Positions 1 to 10,642 of a stretch of DNA of 64,000 nt are shown here, in pieces. The notes below the pieces were generated by a model that saw nothing but the letters and a program-made list of their open reading frames with translations, had not been told where the DNA came from and searched no databases. This DNA is from an uncultured Tateyamaria sp. Its GTDB lineage: Bacteria; Pseudomonadota; Alphaproteobacteria; Rhodobacterales; Rhodobacteraceae. Location: positions 124,001 through 188,000 of the forward strand of contig NZ_CANKXW010000007.1 of the NCBI RefSeq assembly GCF_947487805.1, written 5' to 3'. Each line of letters starts with the position of its first letter. Position 1 is the first letter of the stretch. Made by a program: the position numbers and the translations under genes.

Positions 1-503
1 GCAACGTCGTCAATCGCGTCTTTGACAGTTCCGGCCCCGAGGGCAAGGTCCGCGGCACGCCGCAACAGATCATCGACAAGTACAATCAGCTTGCGCGCGA
101 TGCGCAGCTGTCGGGCGACCGTGTCGCAACCGAGAATTTTCAGCAGCACGCGGAACACTACCTGCGTATGCTGAGCGAGGCGCAGCGCGAGATCGACGCG
201 CGCCGCGAAGAGCAGGAGCGGCAAAACCGCGAACGCCAGGCCGAGCGCGACCGCGAACGCGCCGCACGGCAGGAGCAGGACAGCCAGAACGTTGACCCGT
301 CCACCGCGCCGCAACCCGATGTGGTGGCCGACGGCGACAGTGACAGCGGTCTGGTCGAAACACCCGAGAGCCAGCCCAAGCCCAAGTCAACGCGCAGCAG
401 CAGCAGCCGGTCTCGCAAGCCCAAGCCAAAGCCCGCAACCGATGACGCGGCCGGGTCAGAGCCTGCGGCTGACAGCGGCTCGGCCCCCGAAGCGGCCGAA
501 TAA
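1..503 (+). CDS. DUF4167 domain-containing protein, 5' truncated by window edge
   Basis: Frame open from base 3: NVVNRVFDSSGPEGKVRGTPQQIIDKYNQLARDAQLSGDRVATENFQQHAEHYLRML, typical DUF4167 N-terminal region, then a charged low-complexity tail; stop at 503. Confidence 0.85.
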   Translation, partial: NVVNRVFDSSGPEGKVRGTPQQIIDKYNQLARDAQLSGDRVATENFQQHAEHYLRMLSEAQREIDARREEQERQNRERQAERDRERAARQEQDSQNVDPSTAPQPDVVADGDSDSGLVETPESQPKPKSTRSSSSRSRKPKPKPATDDAAGSEPAADSGSAPEAAE

Positions 504-504
504 C

Positions 505-1347
505 TCAGGCGTGCGCGACAGCGCGGGCCAGGGCGCAGAATTCCTCGACAGACACTTGTTCCGCCCGCGTGGTGGGGGAAATCCCTGCGGCGTGCAGGCG
601 GTCCTCGATATCCGGTGTGAGCCCCTTCAGGGCTGCGCGCAGCATCTTGCGCCGCTGGTTGAAGGCCTTGGCCACCACGCGCGACAGCACATCGGCATCC
701 GCATCAAAGCGCGGTGCAGGCAGCGCGGTCAGGTGCACCACGGCGCTGGACACTTTTGGCGGCGGGGTAAACGCCTCGGGCGGCAGGGACAGCGCGATGC
801 GCACATCCGTGCGCCATTGGGACAGCACGGCGAGGCGGCCATAGGCCTTTGATCCCGGCTGTGCCACGATCCGTTCGGCCACTTCGCGTTGGAACATGAG
901 CGTCAGCGACTGCCAGTAAGGCGGCCAGCTGGGCGGTGTCAGCCAGCGCACCAGAAGCTCTGTGCCGACATTATAGGGCAAGTTGGCCGCCACCCGGATA
1001 GGCGGCGTCAGATGCGCCAGCGGGTCGATCTGGAGCGCGTCACCTTCGATCACCTGAAGCTGACCGGGATAGCGGTCGGCAATCTGCGCCAGCGCGGGCA
1101 AACAACGCGCGTCCTTTTCGATGGCCAGCACCTTGCGCGCGCCTTCGGACAGCAGACCGCGGGTCAGACCACCGGGGCCGGGGCCGATTTCCAGCACATC
1201 CGTGCCCGTGAGGTCGCCCGCCTGACGCGCAATCTTGGCCGTCAGGTTCAGATCCAGCAGGAAATTCTGGCCCAGAGATTTGCGCGCGCTGAGGCCGTGG
1301 GTTGCAATCACCTGGCGCAGCGGAGGCAGGTCGTCGATCGTGCTCAT
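505..1347 (-). CDS. rsmA: 16S rRNA (adenine1518/1519-N6) dimethyltransferase
   Basis: [34 protein letters not shown] motifs of RsmA/KsgA. Confidence 0.96.
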   Translation of the reverse strand: MSTIDDLPPLRQVIATHGLSARKSLGQNFLLDLNLTAKIARQAGDLTGTDVLEIGPGPGGLTRGLLSEGARKVLAIEKDARCLPALAQIADRYPGQLQVIEGDALQIDPLAHLTPPIRVAANLPYNVGTELLVRWLTPPSWPPYWQSLTLMFQREVAERIVAQPGSKAYGRLAVLSQWRTDVRIALSLPPEAFTPPPKVSSAVVHLTALPAPRFDADADVLSRVVAKAFNQRRKMLRAALKGLTPDIEDRLHAAGISPTTRAEQVSVEEFCALARAVAHA

Positions 1348-2312
1348 GCGCGGCCCGCCATCTCATGGGCCATGCGGATGGCTTCGATCATGCTGGTCGG
1401 GTTTGCGATGTTGCGGCCCGCGATGTCAAAGGCGGTGCCATGGTCGGGCGAGGTGCGGATGATGGGCAGCCCAAGCGTGACGTTCACGCCGCGGTCGAAA
1501 TCCAGCGTCTTGATCGGGATCAGGGCCTGATCGTGGTACATGCAGACCGCTGCGTCATAACGCGCGCGGGCGGCGGCGTGAAACAGCGTGTCACCCGGCC
1601 ACGGCCCGGTGACGTCAATGCCTGTGGCCGCGATCTCGGCCACGAGGGCGGCGATCCAATTGCCTTCCTGATGGCCCATGGCACCGCCTTCGCCCGCATG
1701 GGGGTTCAGGCCCGCAACAACGATCCGGGGTGATGCGATGCCGAACTGGTCGCGCAATCCGCGTGCCGTGATTTCGATCGTCGTGCGCAGCAAATCCGGC
1801 GTCAGCGTCTCGGGCACGTCCTCGAGGGCGATATGGATCGTCGCCGGCACCACGCGCAGCATGTCCGAGGCCAGCATCATCACCGCGCGTGGCGCGTCTG
1901 TCAGGGCCTCGAGGTATTCGGTATGGCCGGGATAGGCGAAACCGGCGCCGTCCATCAGCACCTTTTTGTGGATGGGTGCCGTGCACAGCGCCGACGCCGC
2001 CCCAGAGGTCACCAGCGTCACGGCGCGGGCAATCACGTCGATTACACCCTGGGCGTTTTCGGGTGCTGCGGTGCCGGGCTGTGTCGGGGCCGCGAACCGG
2101 TGGGGTAGGACGGGCAGGGCGTCTGCGCACAGGCGCGCGGCCTCGGACGGGTCAGAAACCTCGGTAACGGGTGTGCCCGCTGGCAGGTGGCGTGGATCGC
2201 CGATCCAGACCATCGGGATTTGGTCCCGCAGGGCCGCCCACGCCTTGGCCGCCACTTCGGGACCGATCCCGGCGGGTTCGCCACAGCTGATGGCGATGGG
2301 CGCTTGGGTCAT
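1344..2312 (-). CDS. pdxA: 4-hydroxythreonine-4-phosphate dehydrogenase
   Basis: [46 protein letters not shown] motifs. Confidence 0.95.
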   Translation of the reverse strand: MTQAPIAISCGEPAGIGPEVAAKAWAALRDQIPMVWIGDPRHLPAGTPVTEVSDPSEAARLCADALPVLPHRFAAPTQPGTAAPENAQGVIDVIARAVTLVTSGAASALCTAPIHKKVLMDGAGFAYPGHTEYLEALTDAPRAVMMLASDMLRVVPATIHIALEDVPETLTPDLLRTTIEITARGLRDQFGIASPRIVVAGLNPHAGEGGAMGHQEGNWIAALVAEIAATGIDVTGPWPGDTLFHAAARARYDAAVCMYHDQALIPIKTLDFDRGVNVTLGLPIIRTSPDHGTAFDIAGRNIANPTSMIEAIRMAHEMAGRA

Positions 2313-3574
2313 TCGAATGTGCGAATGGTGGCTTCGGCGCGCAATTGTTCCAGCAGGTTTTCCGCGAAAGCCCCCAGTCGCTGATTGCGCAGCTGACTGG
2401 CAACGGAATCGCGGTCAATCTCCTGGTCTTCGCCCAGTTCCGGGGTGCGGCCACAAAGCATGAGCAGGACCAGAGTATTGCCGCTTGCGCGTGTCAACGC
2501 TGTTGAGGTTTCTCCGGGGTCCAGCTTGGACAGTTCGATGGCGATATCGTCAGGGATTTCGGAAGGCGGCAGGCTTCCGCGATCCAGCACATTCTCTGGC
2601 TGGCCCTGTGCGACGCCATAGAGGTCATCGCAGCGGTCGACCCGGGCCGAGATGGCGCGCGCGCGGGCGAGCGCTTCGGGTGTCCGGCCCCCGGGGATGT
2701 AGTAGGCGGCATATTCGATGGCGGCATATTCCGGCGCCGGTGCATCAGTTTCGCGGATGTCGCGCAATTGGAACAGGGCAACCGCATTCGGGATCGGCAG
2801 TGGTGCGGTGACTTCGCCCGGCGTCAATGCCAGCAGCAGGGGCCGCAAGGCGGGTGGCAATTGCGAGATTTCCGTCCAGGGCAGTCGCCCGCCATTGCCG
2901 CGCGAGGCGGTGGCGGAGAAGCGCCGGGCAAAGCCGGAGAATTCCGCCTCGCTCTGCGATTGCGCGATCTGTTCGGCCTGCGCCAGAACCTGTTCGGCGC
3001 GCGGGGGCGGGGCCGGGATGATGATTTCGGACAGCAGAACCTCGATCCCGCTATTGGGACGAACGGAGGCAATGGCCAGATCAATCTCGCGGTCCGAGAT
3101 CTGCACCCGTGATCCAAAACGCGCGCGGATATAGTCGCGCCAGATCAGGGATGACGTCACAAAGTCGCGCAGCGTCTCGCGGGCCACGCCTGCGCTTTCG
3201 AGACCCTGTACCAGTTCATCTGTCGTAAGTTCGGCACGCGCCGCAAACTCGCTCAGCCCGTTTTGCAGATCCTCGTCGGGCAGGGTGATCCCGACACGCG
3301 CTGTTTCGGCAAGGCGCAGGCGGTCATTGATCAGCTCGTCAATGACCTCGCCACGGCTGCCGCCGCGAGCGCCGAGGACTTGCAGAAAGCGGATGCGCTG
3401 TTGCACCTCGAATTCCGTGATCAGCGCCTCGTCCACCTGTGCGACGGGGGCAAAGAGGTTCTGGGCCTGTGCTGCGTGCGGCGCGCCAAACGTCGCGGCC
3501 ACAAGACCTGCGGCCAGAGCCGTTGTCAGTCGTTGAAATCGTGTCTTGCTGCTCATCTCGCCTGCTTTCCGCAT
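2309..3574 (-). CDS. surA: SurA-like periplasmic peptidylprolyl isomerase/chaperone
   Basis: Signal-peptide-like N-terminus, SurA N-domain (ALITEFEVQQRIRFLQVLG) and parvulin-like region; gene order with lptD. Confidence 0.85.
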   Translation of the reverse strand: MRKAGEMSSKTRFQRLTTALAAGLVAATFGAPHAAQAQNLFAPVAQVDEALITEFEVQQRIRFLQVLGARGGSRGEVIDELINDRLRLAETARVGITLPDEDLQNGLSEFAARAELTTDELVQGLESAGVARETLRDFVTSSLIWRDYIRARFGSRVQISDREIDLAIASVRPNSGIEVLLSEIIIPAPPPRAEQVLAQAEQIAQSQSEAEFSGFARRFSATASRGNGGRLPWTEISQLPPALRPLLLALTPGEVTAPLPIPNAVALFQLRDIRETDAPAPEYAAIEYAAYYIPGGRTPEALARARAISARVDRCDDLYGVAQGQPENVLDRGSLPPSEIPDDIAIELSKLDPGETSTALTRASGNTLVLLMLCGRTPELGEDQEIDRDSVASQLRNQRLGAFAENLLEQLRAEATIRTFE

Positions 3575-5727
3575 GATCGTGGTTCCACCCGCTCGCCCGT
3601 GTTCGCGGAGAAACCGCGCAGGGATACTGTTAACCCCAGACTGGTGGAGGGCTCAATAGTTGTCGAGTCCGCGAAGCTTCGATTGATCGATACGCCCACC
3701 CGCACACATTCGTTTGTATAGGTCAATCCGGCGCCTGCGGTGGCCGCGCGCCCCTCTTCGAGGTCATAGCGCCAGTCGACGCTGGCGGTCCAGAAGCGGT
3801 CAATCTTGTAGGCGCCGTCAAATGTCAGCTCGCCGATGGGCGAGGGCAGTTCGATGGCGGGGTCTTCTGAAATCCAGATATAGCTGCCACCAAGGTCGAG
3901 CCTGTCATTGCTCCAGTCTCCTCGCACCTCGGCCTTGGCCACGTCAAAGCTTTCGTTGAACAGGGTGCGCCCGGACACGGCCAGCCCGCCATTGAATTTC
4001 AACTGGCCCGCCAGCAAGAAGTCGGATGTTGTTCCCGACAAACCCGTGGTGTCGCTGAAATCGGCCTGATTTTCCTCGCGCAGGATCTGGCCCAAGGTCA
4101 GGCTGGCGGACCAGCCCGCCGGGTCAAAACGCGACCACGTGCCACCCAGCGCCACTGCCCAGCCCCGTTCGCGGCGGTCGGTGGCGGGAAAACGGGACAA
4201 GGTCAGCAGATTGCCCTCGTCGAATTCGACCCGCGTGCTTTCCTCGTTAGGCACGGCCAGCCCGTCACCGCCGACCCATGCGAGTTGGGCAAAGGGTTCG
4301 ATCACGTGGCGCGCGCCGCTCGCGCTGGACCGTGCAAGGGGATAGCGCAGCGTGACCGCGGCGTGCGGAGCCAGACCGCTGTCGCCGTCATCAAAGATGC
4401 TGTCGTCGCTGACGCGGATGACGTCGCCGGCCACACCCAGGCGGGTCTGGGTCTGGAGGCCGCCCATCTGGAAGGTATGCAACCACTCTGCACTGACATT
4501 GAAGCGCAACACGTCCCGGCCATCGACGACACCGTCGCCGTTGGCGTCGAAGTCGAGTGAGGATGCGCGCTCATGGGCATGTGCGGCAGCGGCCAGCCGC
4601 ACTTCGCCGCCCAGAGCCGACGGAAAGAAACGACGCTCATAGAGCGCTTCGACCACATCGGAGGGCAGCACGTCGTCATCTTCGTCGTCGCGCAGGGACT
4701 TGTAGTTGATATAGGACAGCCGGATGAATTCATCCCGGCGCGCGCGGCTGACCTGGATCTGGCTGTCGAGCCTGTCCTTGCTGAAATATCCGTAGTCGTT
4801 GAGATAAGCGTCGTCGGACACGGCTTCGATATCGAACTCAAGCACGAAGTCGCGGTTCAGGTCGAACCGGCCCGCACCAAAGAGGAACCCGCGCGCGTCA
4901 TTGGGTTGCAGTTCATCGTTGGAATAGGTGCCTTCAAAGATGATGCGGCCCCGGCGGAATGCCTGGCGGTACCGGAATTCCAGGGTTTGCGTGTTGTTGG
5001 CCAGATAGGGGGTCAGCGTGAGGTCACGGTGATCGCCCAGTTTGATGAAATAGGGGATACGCAGACCTGTGCCGAGCCGCGAATTGGATTGCAACTCCGG
5101 GATCAGGAACCCGGTCGCGCGGTCCTGGGTGGGATCGGGCAGGCGCAGGCGGGGCAGGTACAGGATGGGCGTATTGCGGATGCGCAATTGGGCGTGGTCA
5201 AAATAAAGCTGGCGCGCTTCTTCGTCGTGGATGACCCGCTTGGCCCGGATTTGCCAGAGCGGCGGTCTGGGGTCGTTTTCGCAGACATGACAGGAGGTGA
5301 CAGCGGTCTTGTAAAGCTGGGTGTAGCGTCCGCCCACGCGGTTCATCTGCACCGAGGCGAGTTGCAGTTGATCGTTCAGGACCAGCCGTGCGCCGGTGAG
5401 CAGCCCGTTTTGCAAATCATTGCTGAGTTCGGCCTGGTTGGCGAGGATGCGCGTGCCATTGCCGTCATCGATGACAATTGGTCCGGTGATTGTCAGTGCG
5501 CCAGTGTCAGGGTTGTATTCGATGGCCTGTGCGGTCAGGCGGGTGCCGTCCTGGAACGCCTCGACATTGCCGCGGGCAATCAGCCTGCGGTCGCGGGTCA
5601 CCTGAATGTCGTCGGCAACAAGCACGGCCGGTGCGGGTGCTGTCTGGGCATCGGCTGGCTGCGACGCCAGCGCGAGCAGCAGGATCATCAGGGCGGCCAT
5701 CCCCCATTGCCGCATGCGGCTAGCCAT
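3553..5727 (-). CDS. lptD: LPS-assembly outer membrane protein LptD
   Basis: OstA-like N-domain (VLVADDIQVTRDRRLIARGNVEAFQDGTRLTA), TSCHVCENDPRPPLWQIRAKRVIHD, C-terminal beta-barrel; ORF runs to 5772 but likely start is MASRMRQWG. Confidence 0.93.
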   Translation of the reverse strand: MASRMRQWGMAALMILLLALASQPADAQTAPAPAVLVADDIQVTRDRRLIARGNVEAFQDGTRLTAQAIEYNPDTGALTITGPIVIDDGNGTRILANQAELSNDLQNGLLTGARLVLNDQLQLASVQMNRVGGRYTQLYKTAVTSCHVCENDPRPPLWQIRAKRVIHDEEARQLYFDHAQLRIRNTPILYLPRLRLPDPTQDRATGFLIPELQSNSRLGTGLRIPYFIKLGDHRDLTLTPYLANNTQTLEFRYRQAFRRGRIIFEGTYSNDELQPNDARGFLFGAGRFDLNRDFVLEFDIEAVSDDAYLNDYGYFSKDRLDSQIQVSRARRDEFIRLSYINYKSLRDDEDDDVLPSDVVEALYERRFFPSALGGEVRLAAAAHAHERASSLDFDANGDGVVDGRDVLRFNVSAEWLHTFQMGGLQTQTRLGVAGDVIRVSDDSIFDDGDSGLAPHAAVTLRYPLARSSASGARHVIEPFAQLAWVGGDGLAVPNEESTRVEFDEGNLLTLSRFPATDRRERGWAVALGGTWSRFDPAGWSASLTLGQILREENQADFSDTTGLSGTTSDFLLAGQLKFNGGLAVSGRTLFNESFDVAKAEVRGDWSNDRLDLGGSYIWISEDPAIELPSPIGELTFDGAYKIDRFWTASVDWRYDLEEGRAATAGAGLTYTNECVRVGVSINRSFADSTTIEPSTSLGLTVSLRGFSANTGERVEPRSCGKQAR

Positions 5728-6817
5728 CTTCGGTCCGGAGCAGCAGGCCAAGGCCCAGCAGGATGGCAGCACAGGGCGCCGCCCATGCCGACAGCATTAG
5801 CGGTATCTGGCCGTTCTCACCCAGAATCTGCGCAAAACTGCGAATGAAGTACAAAGCAAAACCCAACAGTACCGCGGCCAGCACGGCGGTGCCGGTCCCC
5901 CCGAACCGGGTATGGCGCATCGTAAACGCGGCGGCAACCAGAACCATGCCCATCAGGAACAGCGGCCGGGCCAGTTGCGCCTGCAACCACACCCGATGAT
6001 GACGGGCCGAGAACCCGGCCTGTTCCAACTGCACGATGAAATCGGGCATGTCCCAGATCGACACGCCCGCAGGGGTACCCAGCGTTTCGCGGATACGGTC
6101 CAGCGTCAGGGTCGAGGGCACGGCCAGCACATCATGGGTGACGGCATTGGCTTCGGGGTTGAGGCCGGTGGTCAGCGGCCAGACCTTGGCCTGTCGCAGC
6201 GACCATGCGCCGTCCTGGAGGGCCGCACTGGCCGCTTCGATCCGCCGGACGGGTCCACCGCCGGGCGCGTAGGCGACAAAGCTGACATCGTAGAGCACCG
6301 AGGCATCGGCATTGGACCGCGCCGCGCGGATCACCGTTTGACCCGCCTCGCTGCCTTGGCGCAGCCACAGCCCTTCTTCGGAGACCGACAGGGCGGAGGC
6401 CCCGCCCGAGCGGTATGTCTCGGCGAGTGTGGCATAGCGTTTCGACGTGGCGGCCACGATTGGGCCCAGCGTTGTCGTGGCCAGAACGCCCAAGACAAGC
6501 GCCACCGCGACGGGGGCCACGAGCGCCCGCATCGCGGACCGGCCTGCGGCCCGCGTCACCACCAGCTCTGACGATCGGGCCAGAGAGATGAACAGGGTCA
6601 CGGTGCCGAGGATCATGATCAGCGGCAGGATCTGGTTCAGCGTTTCGGGCACGTTGAGCAGGGTCAGGCCGAGGCGTTGAGCAAAACTGACCCCAAAATC
6701 GGCGAACTTGCGGGTTTGGTCAATCAGGTCCACCAACAGAACAAGCGTGGCGAGCACCGTGGCAATCACGAGAAGTGCCATGGCAAACCGGCGGGCAAAG
6801 TAGAAATGCAGGATCAT
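5720..6817 (-). CDS. lptG: LPS export ABC transporter permease LptG
   Basis: YjgP/YjgQ family architecture (MILHFYFARRFAMALLVIATVLATLVLLVDLID). Confidence 0.93.
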   Translation of the reverse strand: MILHFYFARRFAMALLVIATVLATLVLLVDLIDQTRKFADFGVSFAQRLGLTLLNVPETLNQILPLIMILGTVTLFISLARSSELVVTRAAGRSAMRALVAPVAVALVLGVLATTTLGPIVAATSKRYATLAETYRSGGASALSVSEEGLWLRQGSEAGQTVIRAARSNADASVLYDVSFVAYAPGGGPVRRIEAASAALQDGAWSLRQAKVWPLTTGLNPEANAVTHDVLAVPSTLTLDRIRETLGTPAGVSIWDMPDFIVQLEQAGFSARHHRVWLQAQLARPLFLMGMVLVAAAFTMRHTRFGGTGTAVLAAVLLGFALYFIRSFAQILGENGQIPLMLSAWAAPCAAILLGLGLLLRTEDG

Positions 6818-7938
6818 GTGGCCCCCCGCAATCTGCGCAAGTACGCGCGCGCACCGGAGGCCGTCCAGAGCAGGCCCAGCACGATCACCGCGCCAAGGGC
6901 GGAGGGCAGGTAGAGGATCGGCCAGAGGCGCGGATCCTGCACAACCGGGTCGGACAGGCTGCCGCGCATCCCGTCGAGGGCAACCAGAACAAGGAAGGCG
7001 ATCACGATCTCGCGCCAGACGCCAAAACGGGAATACCCACCGACCAGCAGCGTCGCAAAACCGATAAGCGCCGTGACAAAGCAGAAGGTCGCGCGCGCAA
7101 TCCTGCTGTGAAGCTCTTCGGCCACGGCGCCGGGCGTCCGGCCGATGGTCGCCGCAATGCCTGTCCAGTCAAACAGCAGCCTGTCGCTTGTCATATGTTG
7201 CAGCGAAGGGCCGATCCCGTCCTCGGATTTCATCAACGTCGTGATGTCGAAGGAGAAATCCTGAAACTTGGCGGTGGACAGGCGGTTTTCTGCGGTGATC
7301 AGCCGCTGCGCCAACCCGTCCACCATGATCAGCGACGTGCCGCTGTCGTTGCGCACAAGGTAGGCCTCGGCTGCCGTGTACATGAGCCGTTGGTCCGGGT
7401 CGCGCCGGTCGGCGAGGAACACGTCCTGCAACACGCCGTCTTCGCTGATGGCACGGGTATAGAAGGTCACGCCGCGCGCGGGGCTCAGAAACTCGCCTTC
7501 GGTCAAGAGGCGTGACGTGATGTTGCGCGAAATCTCCGCCTCGCGTTCGCTGAGCTGTTGGGTGGCGGCGGGAACGAGGACATGGCTGAGCACCGACACC
7601 ATCACCGCCGAGATCAGCCCAAAGATGGCCACAGGACGCGCCAGCCGCCACGGTGATGTGCCCGTGGACATCATCACCGTCAGCTCACTTTCGTTGTTGA
7701 GTCGGTTCGTGACGTAGATCGCGGCAGCAAAGGTCGCGATGGGCAAAACCGTCACGATCAGCCGAGGTAGCCCCAGCGCAGAAAATTCAAGGAACACCAA
7801 CGCGGTCTGGCCGTCGCCGATCAGCCGGTCAAACAGCTGCACCGCCCGGTTGATCCAGAACACGGACACCAGAACGAGGGCGAAAAAGCCAAACAACCAA
7901 AGCAGTTGCGACAGCATATAGCGGTCTATCTTGACCAC
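6814..7938 (-). CDS. lptF: LPS export ABC transporter permease LptF
   Basis: YjgP/YjgQ family (MVKIDRYMLSQLLWLFGFFALVLVSVFWINRAVQLFD), 4-nt overlap with lptG. Confidence 0.93.
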   Translation of the reverse strand: MVKIDRYMLSQLLWLFGFFALVLVSVFWINRAVQLFDRLIGDGQTALVFLEFSALGLPRLIVTVLPIATFAAAIYVTNRLNNESELTVMMSTGTSPWRLARPVAIFGLISAVMVSVLSHVLVPAATQQLSEREAEISRNITSRLLTEGEFLSPARGVTFYTRAISEDGVLQDVFLADRRDPDQRLMYTAAEAYLVRNDSGTSLIMVDGLAQRLITAENRLSTAKFQDFSFDITTLMKSEDGIGPSLQHMTSDRLLFDWTGIAATIGRTPGAVAEELHSRIARATFCFVTALIGFATLLVGGYSRFGVWREIVIAFLVLVALDGMRGSLSDPVVQDPRLWPILYLPSALGAVIVLGLLWTASGARAYLRRLRGAT

Positions 7939-8073
7939 ATGGCCCCCCGAGGAATTGCCTGTTTGTGTTCTGGACGCGGCAGCGTTTTTTGCAAACTACC
8001 CCAAGGGCGCGCCCGGGAAAACTGTTATTCTCGTTTGCGCGCTGGTCACCGCCTGCGCGGCAAGCTACGTCTA

Positions 8074-9576
8074 ATGACAACCCCAGACCACGCGGAGCGC
8101 GACATGACTGACCTGACCCCGGTTTCCTTTGCTGCCACAGATATCGATGCCATTGCCGGACACGAGGGCCGGGTGGCCGTTGTGGTCACGCCGGAGGGCA
8201 AGCTGGAATTGTCCGCGCGCCGGGTCAACCGCCTGACCAAGGGGGCGGTGCAGCGGTTTGTGGACAGTGACGGGTTTGCCAAGGTCAAGGCGGGGCAGGT
8301 GACAACACTGGCCTGGCCTGCGGGCATGGCTGCCCAAGCGGTTGATGTCATCTGCCTGCCACGCAACCATTCGGTGGAAGAGGCCCGCAAGGCCGGCGCC
8401 GCATTGGGCAAGGCGCGGGGCGGCAAGGCGCTGTTGCTGGCGGCGGACGGGGCCCGGCGGGTCGCCGAGATCGTCTTTGGGCTGGTGATGCGGGATTATG
8501 ATTTTGCGGCGCACAAGACGGATGCGGAGGCCAGCGAGACCGGTGTGACGGTCATGGCATCGAAACCTGACGAGGCGGAGGCCGCAGCCGCGCCTTTGCT
8601 GGCGATTGCCGAAGGGACGTTCATGACCCGCGATCTGGTCAATGAACCTGCAAACGTGCTGACCACAACCGAATTCGCAGATCGTCTGTCCGAGATGTCG
8701 GAACTGGGCCTCGAGGTCGAGGTGCTGGACGAGGATGCGCTGGAAAAGCTGGGTATGCGCACCTTGCTTTGTGTGGGGCAGGGGTCGGACAGCCCTTCGA
8801 AGGTCGTTGTGATGCAGTGGAAGGGCGGCGCGGACGATGCCGCCCCGTTGGCACTGGTGGGCAAGGGTGTGGTGTTCGACACCGGCGGTATCAGCCTCAA
8901 GCCCGCGGGCGGCATGGAAGACATGACGATGGATATGGGTGGTGCGGGTGTGGTCGCGGGCACGATGCGCGCACTGGCGCGGCGGAAGGCAAAGGCCAAT
9001 GTCGTGGGCCTTGTGGGGCTGGTGGAGAACATGCCGTCGGGCAACGCGACCCGACCCGGCGATGTGATCACCTCGATGAAGGGCGACACGGTCGAAGTGA
9101 TCAACACCGATGCCGAGGGGCGTTTGGTTCTGTGTGACGTGATGTGGTACGCGCAGGAGCGGTTTGCGCCTGCGGGCATGATCGATCTGGCGACGCTGAC
9201 CGGGGCGATCATCATCGGGCTGGGGCACGAGAACGCCGGTGTCTTTTCCAATGATGACGGGTTTTGTGACGCGTTCCTCAAGGCCGCATCCAAGGAAGGT
9301 GAGGGTGCCTGGCGCATGCCTTTGGGGCAGGCCTATGACGATCTGTTAAAATCGCGGATCGCGGACATGAAGAACATCGGCGGCAGGCCAGCCGGGTCCG
9401 TTACAGCTGCTCAGTTCTTGCAACGGTTTGTAAAACCCGAAACACCGTGGATCCATCTGGACATTGCGGGCGTGGCATCGGTCAAATCGGCGACAACGCT
9501 GGCGCCTGCGGGAGCGACAGGCTGGGGTGTCATGGCTCTGAACCGTCTGGTGGCGGACGGCTACGAGACGGATTGA
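8074..9576 (+). CDS. pepA: Leucyl aminopeptidase (M17)
   Basis: NTDAEGRLVL signature, GKGVVFDTGGISLKP; ATG at 8074 or 8104. Confidence 0.95.
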   Translation: MTTPDHAERDMTDLTPVSFAATDIDAIAGHEGRVAVVVTPEGKLELSARRVNRLTKGAVQRFVDSDGFAKVKAGQVTTLAWPAGMAAQAVDVICLPRNHSVEEARKAGAALGKARGGKALLLAADGARRVAEIVFGLVMRDYDFAAHKTDAEASETGVTVMASKPDEAEAAAAPLLAIAEGTFMTRDLVNEPANVLTTTEFADRLSEMSELGLEVEVLDEDALEKLGMRTLLCVGQGSDSPSKVVVMQWKGGADDAAPLALVGKGVVFDTGGISLKPAGGMEDMTMDMGGAGVVAGTMRALARRKAKANVVGLVGLVENMPSGNATRPGDVITSMKGDTVEVINTDAEGRLVLCDVMWYAQERFAPAGMIDLATLTGAIIIGLGHENAGVFSNDDGFCDAFLKAASKEGEGAWRMPLGQAYDDLLKSRIADMKNIGGRPAGSVTAAQFLQRFVKPETPWIHLDIAGVASVKSATTLAPAGATGWGVMALNRLVADGYETD

Positions 9577-9577
9577 G

Positions 9578-10033
9578 ATGGGGGCGGCCTATTTCTACCA
9601 CCTGACGCGGCGCCCGCTTGAGGACACGTTGACGATGCTGTTGGGCAAGGCGATGGAGGCCGGTTGGCGCGTTGCGGTGCGTGGGCCGGACCTGGCGCGG
9701 TTGGCGTGGCTGGATGAAAAGCTGTGGTTGGGGCCTGAGGACGGGTTTTTGCCCCACGGTCTGGCCGGGTCGGACCATGATGCAGAGCAGCCTGTTTTAC
9801 TGACCAGCGGTGCGGCGACCAACGGTGCGACCTGTGTGATGACGATTGACGGCGCCGAGATCACGGCAGCGGAGGTGGATGCGCTGGACCGGGTCTGCAT
9901 CCTGTTTGATGGCAATGATCCAGAGGCGTTGACTGTGGCGCGTGGCCAGTGGAAGGCGCTGAAGGATGCGGGCGCATCCGCGCAATACTGGTCTGAAGAG
10001 TCGGGTCGGTGGGAGAAAAAGGCCGAAACCTAG
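9578..10033 (+). CDS. holC: DNA polymerase III chi subunit
   Basis: FYHLTRRPLEDTLTMLLGKAMEAGWRVAVRGPD, family-typical; follows pepA. Confidence 0.92.
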   Translation: MGAAYFYHLTRRPLEDTLTMLLGKAMEAGWRVAVRGPDLARLAWLDEKLWLGPEDGFLPHGLAGSDHDAEQPVLLTSGAATNGATCVMTIDGAEITAAEVDALDRVCILFDGNDPEALTVARGQWKALKDAGASAQYWSEESGRWEKKAET

Positions 10034-10620
10034 CGGCTGAGCGTCATTTGCCCGCCTGCGATTTCGATGCGGCCCCAGCGTTGCAGATACCCCATGCCCA
10101 GAAGCGATTGGCCCAACTCGCCATCGTTGACCACGGCGGGCACATTGGTGTCCGTGTGGGGGCCCAGCGTGATGCTGTCGAGGCGAACGGGGGCTGTGCG
10201 CACTTCTCCGTTTGCCGTTGCTGCGCGGCCGAAGAAATTCAGCTGCGCCGGATCGAGGCCCGCAGCAGCGGCGTCTGCCTGATTGAGAACGATATCTGTC
10301 GCGCCGGTGTCGACCACGAAATCGAGCGGCACGCCATTGACGTCCAGCGTGAGGTAATAGTGACCATCCCTGCTGCGCGGCACCGATACAACGCCGGTGT
10401 CGTCAAACCGCGTCTGGTTGGCCAGAAGGCTCCCCTTGATATCGTCCCACATGCCAACCACGGCGATCGCACCCAGAAAGATCAGCGCCCAGATAGCCGC
10501 CATTTGCAGGGTTTGACCCAGCTTGAGCCTGTTGCTGAGCAAAAAGCCGCCCCCCAGCACCAGCAAGAGCAGGCCGAGATAGGCAAATTGTGCGATATTG
10601 TCTGCTGTCATGGCATTCAT
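10030..10620 (-). CDS. TIGR02281-type retropepsin-like aspartic protease, membrane anchored
   Basis: VDFVVDTGATDIVLNQADA active-site region (VDTGAT), N-terminal TM helices. Confidence 0.85.
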   Translation of the reverse strand: MNAMTADNIAQFAYLGLLLLVLGGGFLLSNRLKLGQTLQMAAIWALIFLGAIAVVGMWDDIKGSLLANQTRFDDTGVVSVPRSRDGHYYLTLDVNGVPLDFVVDTGATDIVLNQADAAAAGLDPAQLNFFGRAATANGEVRTAPVRLDSITLGPHTDTNVPAVVNDGELGQSLLGMGYLQRWGRIEIAGGQMTLSR

Positions 10621-10642
10621 ATAGGGCGCGGGCGTGGCTGTT

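Noticed and set aside
505-5847. Plus-strand ORFs such as 889-1530, 2494-3134 and 4573-5847 opposite rsmA-lptD
   Set aside because: Shadow ORFs of a GC-rich genome; the minus-strand genes have unambiguous motifs.
8071-9317. Long minus-strand ORFs opposite pepA (385 and 273 aa)
   Set aside because: Shadow ORFs; pepA signature NTDAEGRL is on the plus strand.
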